DNA of 64,000 bases, taken from assembly GCA_958510825.1 (NCBI GenBank), contig OY294054.1, positions 10,742,019 through 10,806,018 on the forward strand. Reading direction: 5' to 3'. How positions within the stretch are numbered: the first letter of the stretch is position 1; each line of letters opens with the position of its first letter. The stretch is from Brachypterus glaber. Taxonomy: Eukaryota > Arthropoda > Insecta > Coleoptera > Kateretidae. This document shows, in pieces, positions 57,701-64,000 of this stretch. The notes below the pieces were generated by a model. It was not told the DNA's origin. It did no database searches and saw only the letters and a program-made list of their open reading frames with translations. A program made the position numbers and the translations under genes.

Positions 57701-60700
57701 AACTAGTCTGATGTCCAACCTAATTACACATTGTGTATTTTGTACCACGTTAAATCCGTAAAAATTAACAACATAACAAAAAAGTATTTATTTTTTATGT
57801 ATATATAAGCATGTAAAATTTTATCCTTGCAGGCGATTTAGCTCAAAATACGATTCCCTCCTTTGATTAAAGTTTATACATTACCTACATACAATTTTAA
57901 CTATAATTACCCTAAAATTTTTAACCCTTCCCATTATATTTACCTAATTCATGACCACAATTTGAGCATTTTTTCTTTCCACTGACACTTAACATTCTAT
58001 CCTGTCCATCTTCTGTCGGAAAGGTTGGTGCAGTACTAAGACTTTGGCCCTGATATGGTACTGGCAATGCATGGTCCAAATTTGGGGAATTATTTATATA
58101 TGGTGGTTTTTGAACGTAGTCTGGCTTATTTAACCTAAAAAAGTATATTAATTAGGTACACTAGTTTACAAGAAATAGAAAAAACAGTTTAGGGGAAGTC
58201 GGGGTTAACTGGGCCACAGGGTTAACTGGTCCACCTAGATTTTATCAATTTTTTTATTAGTATTGGCGCCTTAAGGGTAATTCTAGTGATATTTAGTTAG
58301 TAGTATTGTTTAAAGTATTATGACGGGCCGTATTGTCAACGTGTAAGTTGTAGTAAAGAAAGTTCATTTTTTTCGATGAAAAGTAGGCATTTACCTTAAC
58401 TTTTATTTTTTAGTTAATACTTTATTATTAATAGGAGGATCTAGACTAATATTTTACCTAATATACTGAATATTTTGTTAATTAGTCTGCATAATTGCCT
58501 CCTTCTAATATCTTATTAAGTATTAAAATTTTATGATTTTATTCAGTGGTGTCACTCAGGGTTAACTGGTTCGGTGTTAACTGGACCACTTATGCCAATA
58601 TTAATTAGTTCGGGGTTAACTGGGCCATGTGCAGTCGTGAGAAAAATCCCAACAAAAAACGTGACAAAATCGTGAGAAATCGTGAGGAAAACCCTAAATA
58701 AAATCGTGATAATTGTGATAAAATCGTCAGAAATCGTGAGGAAACTCCCCAACAACAATCGTTACAATTGTGACAAAATCGTGACAGTTCTGACAAAAAT
58801 ATATGGGTTTCGAACCATAAGACATTTTCAATATCAATAACACTCACAGGGGTGTGTCCATTTCGCTGGACCTATTTTCATAGTCATCGAGACCGAGTGT
58901 CCATTTTAATGGACATAATGGACCAATAAAAGAAAAATGCTATTAATAGAATATACACTTAAGTGTATATAATAATTATTAGTTCAAATTTAAAATACTA
59001 CGGAGGATATACAAATATGAATTTTTCGTGACCCACGAGTCGTGGGGATTGTATATGGAAAATATAACGTATTTGTGTGTCATTAGCACATTTACGATTT
59101 TTTGTCTTAAAAAAAACTTTTGAAAAAAACAATAATAAAAGAATTATTTTAATTTATTTGGAACCTCTTAATTTATTTTTTTGTTTAGGAGAAAATCCTC
59201 TTGAATATCCAAGGCAAATAATTACACATTCCCACAAAAAGTTATCTGTGGGGTTGAGATCCACCTATTCTTATGTGTTTTGCTGAAAACGAATTTTCCG
59301 GCAACTCATGGGCTCATTTTTTTGCAACACTGAAAAAACTGTATGGTGAAAATCTCATATTATTAGTCCGCAATTTCAGTGTAGAAAAGAACATGAGCCC
59401 GTGAATTGCATTTTTTATTACAGATTTGTGTTCAGCATCTCAAAATACATAAGAATAGCATAGACAACTTTTTTTTGTAGGCCTTATAAAAACACACAAA
59501 AAAAGTTGTCTGTGCTGGGATTGAGACCCACTAATTCTTATGTATTTTGGGATGCTGAACACGAATCTGACATAAAAAAGGCAACTCATGGGCTCATTTT
59601 TTTTTACTACACTGAAAAAACCGTCAAAATAGTGAAAATCTCGCAATTTCAGTGTAGCAAAAAAGTGAGCCCATGAAATGCCTTTTTTATGACAGATTCG
59701 TTTTTAGCATCCCAAAACACAAATACAAATACACTGAAAAAAATGAAGTTCTTGGCTCAAAGTAGTCAACACTCTTGGCAGTTATTCCTTTAGCTTAAAA
59801 GATGTGTATCTTCAAACAAAAGTATTTATTTTGTCCCAAGAAAAGTCTCGTTTTTGAAATATTTTTAAAATTCTCTTGGACCTGGCGCTCTCGAGGCAAA
59901 AACTATTTATCTTGTTTTAAGTTTGTTAAAAATTAAATAACTTTAAATACTTTGGTCCAATAATGTTTTCTTTTAAGACAAGCTCACTTGCATTTCACAC
60001 AAGAACAAAAAATTTTAAGTTAAAGAATCAGAAAGATCTTGGAAAGTGAATTATATTTTCATGTTAAGAGAAGGCGCTTTTGGACGTATTCAAGAGTGCG
60101 AAGCATTTGGCCTAATTTCATATGCCATTACCGAAAAGGATCCTTTTTTTTTCAGTGTGGGGCTCAACCCCAGCACAGACAACTTTTTTTTTGTGGGCCG
60201 CGGCCGGCCGGCGGGGGCTATTTCTTGATTGACCTTAAAATCTTGATTCTATTTATATTACAATTCAGCTGTTTTAATGAATAAGCGATGCTGATATAAC
60301 AAATAGCTGAGTAAAAATAGTTACCCTCTTATTTGTTGAATGCCTCTATCATTAGCGTTGTTTCTATTTTGGACACGCTGTGTAATAGTTTGAATAATAG
60401 AGTCAGGTAAAGGTTTATTTGTTGACTGTTGCCAGTTTGACGATGCAGACGACGCTTCCTTTTTTTGGTGGTCGGAGATGCGTCTCAATTCCGCTTCCTA
60501 AAAAAAGAAAAATTTATAAAATAGAAAAATTTTTAAAAAAAGTATTATACGGCAAAGAATACTCTAAACAGTTACATTTATTTTTTTTTTCTATTTTTTT
60601 ATGCATTATAATACTGAAAATTTAATTCATTTTAGTAAAAATCTTCGCAGTTCGCAAAAGTCCAAAGCAACGAAGAGTTTTTGGTATGGATGCTACATTC

Positions 60701-63414
60701 TGTTGCCGATTGGTTTTTCCGATAAGGAGCACAAGATTTGAAACAACCTACTTAGTATTTGATCTAAGCGTCAAATTCTCTTATATCAAAGCATACTTAT
60801 ATTTGTAGCTTAAGTTGGTACTTTCGTAAACTGATATTACTTTAGTTCAAAAGAAAATGAAAAAGAAATGGTTATGTTACTTCAAATACGCCATTTATTT
60901 GATATATATTACTCGTTTGGGTACTGTTAAAATTTTTTGAGTCGAAATCAGTAAAAAATTTTTTTGCGTCTATCTGTCTGTCTGTCTGTCTGTAAACTCG
61001 ATAACTCCATTTCTAAATAAGATATCGACAAGCGGTTTTTTGCATATGGTTTCTTATCGTATTTGGAATAGCTAATTAGATTTTGGGGGTAAACGATTGG
61101 GGGTAAGGGGGTAAAACTCCTATTTTTATCGTTTTTTGGTTATAATTAAGGCAATTATTATTGTATTTTATTAATTTAGCACTTATATGAAAGATAAATT
61201 TAAATTGGTCAAAAAATGTTAAAACCAATTTTTTTTCTAAAATGCACTGTTTTCGAGATATTGGCGTTTAAGGCAATAAAACGTTTTTTTAGCATATCTC
61301 ACTTATTTATAACCCGATTTCAAAAAATTATATTTTAAATGAAAGCTGTTTTTAAGCCTATAAAAATGCAAAATACATTTTTTTCTAGAATAAAACATTT
61401 TGGTGATACAGACTTTCAAACTTTAATAAATTATGCAGGGTATTAATGGTTGCCTATTCACGTGATTACACAACTTTCCTTTTCATAACGTTTCAAATTA
61501 GTGCCTAGTGCCGATGTTTTGACAAGGTGCTTGCAACTTTTCAGCTGGTTATAAACTATATATTTTAGTATATCTTTACGGATCTATACATACTATAGTA
61601 ATCTTAAAATGTTCATACTTGTAATTTTGATAAATGACAGAAAAAAACTTACTAGTTATTTTTTTTCTTTGTAACCAGTCTAGATCATTTTAATTAAGTA
61701 AAGATTATTTAAACCGGACCACAAAAAATTAAAAACGCCAATAACCCTTAACAACACTATATTTTTCTTACTTATTTTTGAGCGCTAAAAATGAATTTGA
61801 TAGTGAGAAATCTCGCTGACCCCAAACTCTTTTAAAATACTCAAAATAAGTTTTTTTGGATGAGCTAGCTCGAGATCAAAGCAACAATTGAATTTCTGGA
61901 GTTTTGCTCAAAAACACTTCTGATTAGAAAGTTGAGAACTATAATTTATCCAAATTTCAGCCAAATCTGACCGAAACCACTTTTTTATGCACCGCGGTGC
62001 TCAAGATTTTCAAAGTGCTTTAGCACCTAAACTATTGATTTTTGGGTGTTGTGTCCGTGGACACTTTTAATTGGAATGTCGAGAACATATCAAAAACTCA
62101 GCCAAAACTGAGTAAAACCTCTTTTCCATAAGACGGGAGCGATGTATTTTGGGGATCAGCGAGTTTTTTCATTGTCAACTCGTTTTCAGCTACCAAAAAT
62201 GCGTCACAAAAATGCAGTATGGTTAAAAGTAATTGACTTTTATGTGGGCCTGTGTAATTTTTAATTATTATCTGTCTGCTTTCCCTTATTATCATTTCTA
62301 GTTTACTTACTTGAAAAAGCCAATGTTGGTTATAACTCTTGCTCTGTGGATTAACCTTCCTCTTCAGCGGTTGCCACTCGTTATTCGGCCTTGGCCCATT
62401 ATTTGGAAGACTATATTTATATTGTTTTTGTTCAAAAAGATTAATATTGTTGGGCCTCAACATTTTTTGGCTCGTATCAATCTTCAATTCAGGCATAGAT
62501 TTGTGATAATCTACTTTCGATTCATTTTTATAAGGTTTATTTATTGGTGTAATGTTTTGATATATGTTTTGGATATCTGGCATTGATTTTCTGGTTGATA
62601 TGTCCTTGTCTAGCTCTGGAAGTGTTTTTTTGGAAGAATAGGTTATGGGCGCGGATTTTCTATAGTCTAATGGATCATGTAGTAACTCAGGCATGGAGTT
62701 CCTGTAATCTATATTCTCACCGTAGTTAGGATATGTCATATTATTACTAATATTTTCTAAAGAAGAATGGTTGTTTTGCATTCGGGATTTAACAAAAGCT
62801 TTACTTCTTTGTCTTTCCATGTCTTCCAGTTCGATTTGATTAAGTACTTGTAAATTTTGGTGTTCAAACGAATTGGGTGAGTCCTGAAACAAGGGTTTGA
62901 GTTTTATAAATATATTAAAAATATTTAGGAGTAATGGTTGACCAGCAACTAATGGGGCTTTAAATCAGGGATTATACCCAGTACTGAGACCTGTAAAACT
63001 CGTTTTGTCCACTGCTCATACAGAATATAACACTTTTAGACATAGTAAGATAAGGCATATCGAGGATTTAATAAAAACAAACCTTATTTTACCTGTTATA
63101 TTGCTGTTAAAAACCGAATTTAGAGACAAAAATAAATGAATGAAAAGTTTTTTATGGTTTTATTCGTTTGGTGCTTGTTTTTTTAAGAAAAAATGCTTTG
63201 CTTGTTTATTTTTTTAGCATTGTCTAAAAAATATAGTACTTACAGGATAGAAATCGTTAATATTAGCTTCAGACAGTGGAATATTTTGACGCTGGTTGGA
63301 ATTAATATAATCACCAAGGGTATCTTTTGATTTCTCTTCCATTTCTACCATTTCAATAATTTCTCGCTCCTTTTTTGTTATTTCGTCTTCTTCAGAAGTC
63401 ACACTATTCGTATG
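51575..63414 (-). CDS. smash: LMO7/LIMCH1-type LIM-domain protein (smallish type), 3' part, 5 exons, 5' partial
   Basis: Exons on the minus strand are 63,414-63,244, 62,883-62,311, 60,497-60,325, 58,134-57,944 and 51,762-51,575. Phases agree (0,0,2,1), giving 1,296 bases, 431 residues and a stop. In order: an acidic, charged stretch (EEDEITKKEREIIEMVEMEE), a low-complexity region with RKSMPEL-type repeats, a conserved block NQHWLFQEAELRRIS with PLPDSIIQTITQRVQNR, and one C-terminal LIM domain split over the last two exons: CSNCGHEL then GRGAAMIIESLCLFYHMECF. All eight zinc ligands are present (C..C, H..C, C..C, C..C). LMO7-family proteins bind actin- and junction-associated partners; Drosophila Smallish binds Bazooka at adherens junctions. 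The last intron is about 6.2 kb and holds the USP2-like ORF on the same strand. The gene continues beyond the right edge. Confidence 0.88.
52252..52379. repeat. 60 bp inverted repeat with 8-base loop
   Basis: CTATTTGGAACCCCAGGCAA through CAGTAAAACATAAC pairs with GTTATGTTTTACTGTAACAA through TTGCCTGGGTTTCTAAATAG. About five mismatches in 60. Confidence 0.9.
52385..53340. mobile_element. Inverted-repeat element, about 95 bp TIRs
   Basis: TAACGGTAAGTACCAAACCT AAGGAAATCTGC at the left pairs with GCAGATTTCCTTAGGATTGG TACATACCGTTA at the right, extending through GATGTTACCTGCCGCGTT. Inside is the opposite-strand copy of the repeat end seen at 15,476 (52,686-52,760), followed by poly-A and poly-T tracts. 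Confidence 0.82.
53452..53711 (-). mobile_element. tRNA-derived SINE
   Basis: On the minus strand the head GGAGGATTGGTGTAGTTGAC resembles an A box (TGGTGTAGTTGA), followed by GTGAGTTCGATTCTCAC, a B box in a perfect T-arm. The acceptor stem does not pair, so it is not a working tRNA. The body follows and the 3' tail is (ATGTA)n at 53,452-53,481. A 3' fragment of the same family is at 37,547-37,603. Confidence 0.8.
53951..55957 (-). CDS. Usp2: USP2-type ubiquitin hydrolase with an N-terminal retroelement-derived domain (chimeric ORF)
   Basis: A 668-codon open frame without introns. Residues about 333-668 form a complete USP catalytic domain of the USP2 type: LNGLKNIGNTCFMNSVIQCL with nucleophile Cys343, GYAQQDAQEFLRYLLEGLH, zinc fingers CTHC (495/498) and CSKC (545/548), the His box YSGHYTAFCK (His626) and WHIYDDYR (Asp643). 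It would remove ubiquitin from substrate proteins. Residues about 18-190 are unrelated to USPs and match the C-terminal nuclease-like part of an RT-bearing element family. Residues about 190-330 are an Asn/Ser-rich linker. The ORF's first codon is TTG, not ATG; the first in-frame ATG is residue 66. A good splice acceptor, ATAATTTCCTGTAG, ends at 55,899, so an upstream first exon is likely but was not found. It lies inside the LIM gene's last intron, same strand. It could be expressed as a chimera, or only the USP part could be translated. Confidence 0.85.
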   Translation of the reverse strand: MEEILDFTDFIFIFFIISCRFCKGRHSRHREVNNIIKKALTTIGFHAILEPPGLNARLDGKRPDGMTLVPYKYGKCLVWDFTCIDSVAPSYLTINAKNDGAAAEKAELNKIKNYKSLSKDYIFMPIAIETFGSYGPMAKSFFKEICKQLVETTGNPLEGIFFLQRISIAIQRGNGISVLGTLTGKDIADDFNPHTSVSNIKANCKNNYWKTSSVNNFTSNIPTNDYKNDENSFETGTGSILNDSNNLDHNLDVEKNNQINEISLSSSKLNHHSTVSPSNSGNLGLANNISCRSSKKSTNNHFNYGDDEDNLSEKNFITNNKRVVGCPVTSLGLNGLKNIGNTCFMNSVIQCLSNTKLLMEYLKKDSYVRDINTNISTMRGALIKAFSEVIKELWSEDSSDRIVNTISLKNQIQHFAPRFMGYAQQDAQEFLRYLLEGLHEDVNRVTEKSKPTLAEIVEKLNDNEKSAASWSSYLRMDDSRILDLFVGQLKTTVKCTHCGHCSVSFDPFWDLSLSLPQRIGQLRLSQCLEVSMREETLDDDEKPTCSKCKDRRKCTISFTIQKFPKILVIHLKRFSSTEQFQRKLSVMVDFPLEGLDMSSYAAESDAPCSYNLYAISNHNGNMYSGHYTAFCKHPYSHRWHIYDDYRVSSVSKNSIVTADAYILFYEHL
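55400..55906 (-). mobile_element. Retroelement-derived domain inside the USP2-like ORF
   Basis: Residues about 18-184 read SCRFCKGRHSRHREVNNIIK, AILEPPGLNARLDGKRPDGM, CLVWDFTCIDSVAPSYL, KAELNKIKNYKSLSKDYIFM, PIAIETFGSYGP and LQRISIAIQRGNGISVLGTL. This order of blocks (SC-x-GR..RH, DGKRPDG, LVWD.TC.D..APS, PIA.ETFG..G, QRIS.A.QRGN..S.LGTL) is the signature of a C-terminal region in a widespread family of metazoan reverse-transcriptase elements. The PDG...WDxT spacing suggests a PD-(D/E)XK-like fold (inference). No RT domain is present nearby. The frame is fully open, unlike the other retroelement copies in this window. Confidence 0.8.
55960..56690. other. Intronic stretch upstream of the USP2-like ORF
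   Basis: A first exon for the USP2-like gene would be expected on the minus strand here or further right, but no ATG-bearing exon with a convincing donor could be singled out. Confidence 0.35.
56691..56926. mobile_element. Small inverted-repeat element, copy 2
   Basis: Matches 28,401-28,624: TTTTCTACGACCTAGTTAGT at the start, GGTCGTAGGAAAA near the end, then ATAAGCACCTTGACGCAAAC. Confidence 0.75.
56927..57943. other. LIM gene last intron, AT-rich, no gene seen
   Basis: AT-rich sequence between the small element and the donor at 57,943. No coding block recognised on either strand. Confidence 0.4.
57944..58134 (-). CDS. smash: LIM gene exon with the first zinc pair
   Basis: It follows TTTTAG and ends TTAG|GTAAAT. 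It encodes LNKPDYVQKPPYINNSPNLD, a proline- and serine-rich stretch, then SGKKKCSNCGHEL, which begins the LIM domain. There is no ATG in a useful place, so it is easily missed. Confidence 0.9.
58205..58630. repeat. GGGTTAACTGGNCCA repeat cluster
   Basis: GGGGTTAACTGGGCCACA, GGGTTAACTGGTCCACC, GGGTTAACTGGTTCG, GTGTTAACTGGACCA and GGGGTTAACTGGGCCA occur in two groups around 58,200-58,235 and 58,558-58,628. Confidence 0.8.
58635..58795. repeat. AAATCGTGAGAAATCGTGAGG minisatellite
   Basis: Repeated AAATCGTGA, AATTGTGACAAAATCGT and GTGAGGAAA(A/C)C motifs at 10-20 base spacing. Long minus-strand ORFs here reflect the repetition. Confidence 0.8.
59060..60230. repeat. Cluster of inverted copies of a GTTGTCTGTG / CATGGGCTCATTTTT element
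   Basis: AACTCATGGGCTCATTTTTT and its inverse AGTGAGCCCATG appear several times (about 59,300, 59,390, 59,582, 59,665). AAAAAGTTGTCTGTGCTGGG and inverses are near 59,205, 59,468, 59,500 and 60,170. AATACATAAGAATAG near 59,445 pairs with CTAATTCTTATGTATT near 59,531. A GC-rich run, GGGCCGCGGCCGGCCGGCGG, sits at 60,197-60,216. Confidence 0.75.
60325..60497 (-). CDS. smash: LIM gene exon (EAELRRIS ... SIIQTITQRVQNR)
   Basis: It follows TTTTTTTAG and ends AGAGG|GTAACT. It encodes EAELRRISDHQKKEASSASS, NWQQSTNKPLPDSIIQTITQ and RVQNRNNANDRGIQQIRG. It joins in phase to the exons on both sides; this block is conserved next to the LIM domain in the family. Confidence 0.88.
60880..61460. repeat. Dispersed repeat with GTCT tetranucleotides
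   Basis: TCTATCTGTCTGTCTGTCTG TCTGTAAACTCGATAACTCC is followed by GGGGGTAAACGATTGGGGGT AAGGGGG. The arrangement resembles 15,060-15,240 (CCGTCCGTCTGTCCG then ACGATAACTCCAGGAAG). Confidence 0.6.
61461..62310. other. LIM gene intron, no extra gene seen
   Basis: AT-rich intron between the SMPEL exon and the EAELRRIS exon. No further coding block recognised. Confidence 0.4.
62311..62883 (-). CDS. smash: LIM gene exon with SMPEL repeats
   Basis: It follows CCCTTGTTTCAG and ends CAA|GTAAGT: 191 codons in phase 0. It starts DSPNSFEHQNLQVLNQIELE. The motif YRNSMPEL, YRKSAPI, KTLPELD, TRKSMPDI and YHKSMPEL recurs five times, and it ends SYNQHWLFQ. Confidence 0.9.
63244..63414 (-). CDS. smash: LIM gene exon (acidic/charged, helical)
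   Basis: It follows TTTAATTTCAG and ends CCT|GTAAGT. It has 57 codons in phase 0, encoding HTNSVTSEEDEITKKEREII, EMVEMEEKSKDTLGDYINSN and a tail to DFYP. This is the most 5' exon I can support; a 49-base palindrome lies 18 bases upstream of it. Confidence 0.85.
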
Positions 63415-63432
63415 CTGAAATTAAATAATAAT

Positions 63433-63481
63433 AAATATCACACTATGACATGTGTACTACACATGTCATAGTGTGATATTT
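63433..63481. repeat. Perfect 24 bp palindrome with 1-base spacer
   Basis: AAATATCACACTATGACATGTGTA, C, TACACATGTCATAGTGTGATATTT pairs with no mismatch. It begins 18 bases upstream of the splice acceptor of the LIM gene exon at 63,414. Confidence 0.95.
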
Positions 63482-64000
63482 ATAACTCCTACTACTACTA
63501 CTAAACATTGTGTAGTAGTCAGGAGCGATCTCCCCCGAATTGCAAAATTGATGATCGTCGGTGTCATTGTAGTTTAACTCAAAAACGTACCTTTTTTTGA
63601 GGTCTCTTAAATAGTATTTTTCTATATAGATACATAACTATTTTTTTTTGTGAATTAATGTTTTTATTATTTTTAAATATTAGGTACTAAAAATATTTAA
63701 AGTTAAAATTATTATTCAAAAGTAAAAGTGTTAATAATTTACATCAATATTTTTACTATGTATTTATTTAATTTAAAATTAGAGAATTAATTAGCAAAAG
63801 CTTAACGACTAAAAAAAACTAAATAATGGAAAACATTTTAGCTTCCCTTCCATACTTTTAAATCCTGCATTTTCTTTAACATTTTTCTCCATGGGTACAA
63901 TATTTTATAAAGGTTCTTATCTACAGCCTTTAAATTCGGTAGAGCTAGTATAAGATGGCATATCAGCCTTGAGTGCGTATGAACATAACTGTACACTGTC
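63482..64000. other. LIM gene upstream intron, AT-rich
   Basis: It contains (CTA)n near 63,488. The next upstream exon was not placed with confidence. Confidence 0.35.

Noticed and set aside
55898..58134. A LIM-USP fusion transcript
   Set aside because: The LIM exon ends in phase 1 and the acceptor at 55,898 needs phase 2, so the join breaks the frame.
58552..58847. Minus-strand ORFs rich in FLTISHDF-like repeats
   Set aside because: They are translations of the AAATCGTGA minisatellite.
63900..63970. Possible further LIM-gene exon on the minus strand (ADMPSYTSSTEFKGC)
   Set aside because: Acceptor and donor are weak, the stretch is short and no family match was recognised.

Overview
The window looks like nuclear DNA of an insect. 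It is very AT-rich, its genes are split by large introns with GT-AG junctions, and it is full of non-LTR retrotransposon debris, foldback elements, MITEs and several tandem-repeat families. The three host genes match insect proteins. I cannot fix the order from sequence alone.

Layout. (1) 1,534-41,894, plus strand: a complete sodium- and chloride-dependent GABA transporter (SLC6 family, Gat type). I joined nine coding exons by matching splice phases, giving 1,890 coding bases and 629 residues. Its introns hold most of the repeats: foldbacks at 7.2-8.7 and 9.1-9.9 kb, a Harbinger-type MITE at 13.4 kb, a satellite with 1.6 kb higher-order structure at 17.6-21.0 kb, and 121 bp and 131 bp tandem arrays at 23.2-25.1 kb. 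(2) 41.9-51.5 kb: a gene-poor stretch with a REL-type LINE, a second LINE fragment and three tandem copies of a 1.3 kb repeat. (3) 51,575-63,414, minus strand: the 3' part of an LMO7/LIMCH1-type LIM-domain gene (Drosophila smallish type). Five exons join in phase, and the gene continues past the right edge. (4) 53,951-55,957, minus strand: a long uninterrupted ORF with a complete USP2-type deubiquitinase domain, inside the last intron of the LIM gene.

The most unusual object is that nested ORF. Its N-terminal part (residues about 18-190) is not USP sequence. It matches the C-terminal nuclease-like region of a family of metazoan reverse-transcriptase elements, and it runs in frame through an Asn/Ser-rich linker into an intact USP catalytic domain. 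It may be a retroelement-deubiquitinase chimera.

The transporter and the LIM gene converge. Nothing suggests co-regulation, apart from the USP unit lying in the LIM gene's transcribed region on the same strand. Other points of interest: nested insertions that can be dated relative to one another (a LINE inside the TTAA target of a piggyBac-type MITE; another LINE inside a repeat whose uninterrupted copy lies 23 kb away), a perfect palindrome beside a splice acceptor, and a short core motif shared by three unrelated-looking repeat families.
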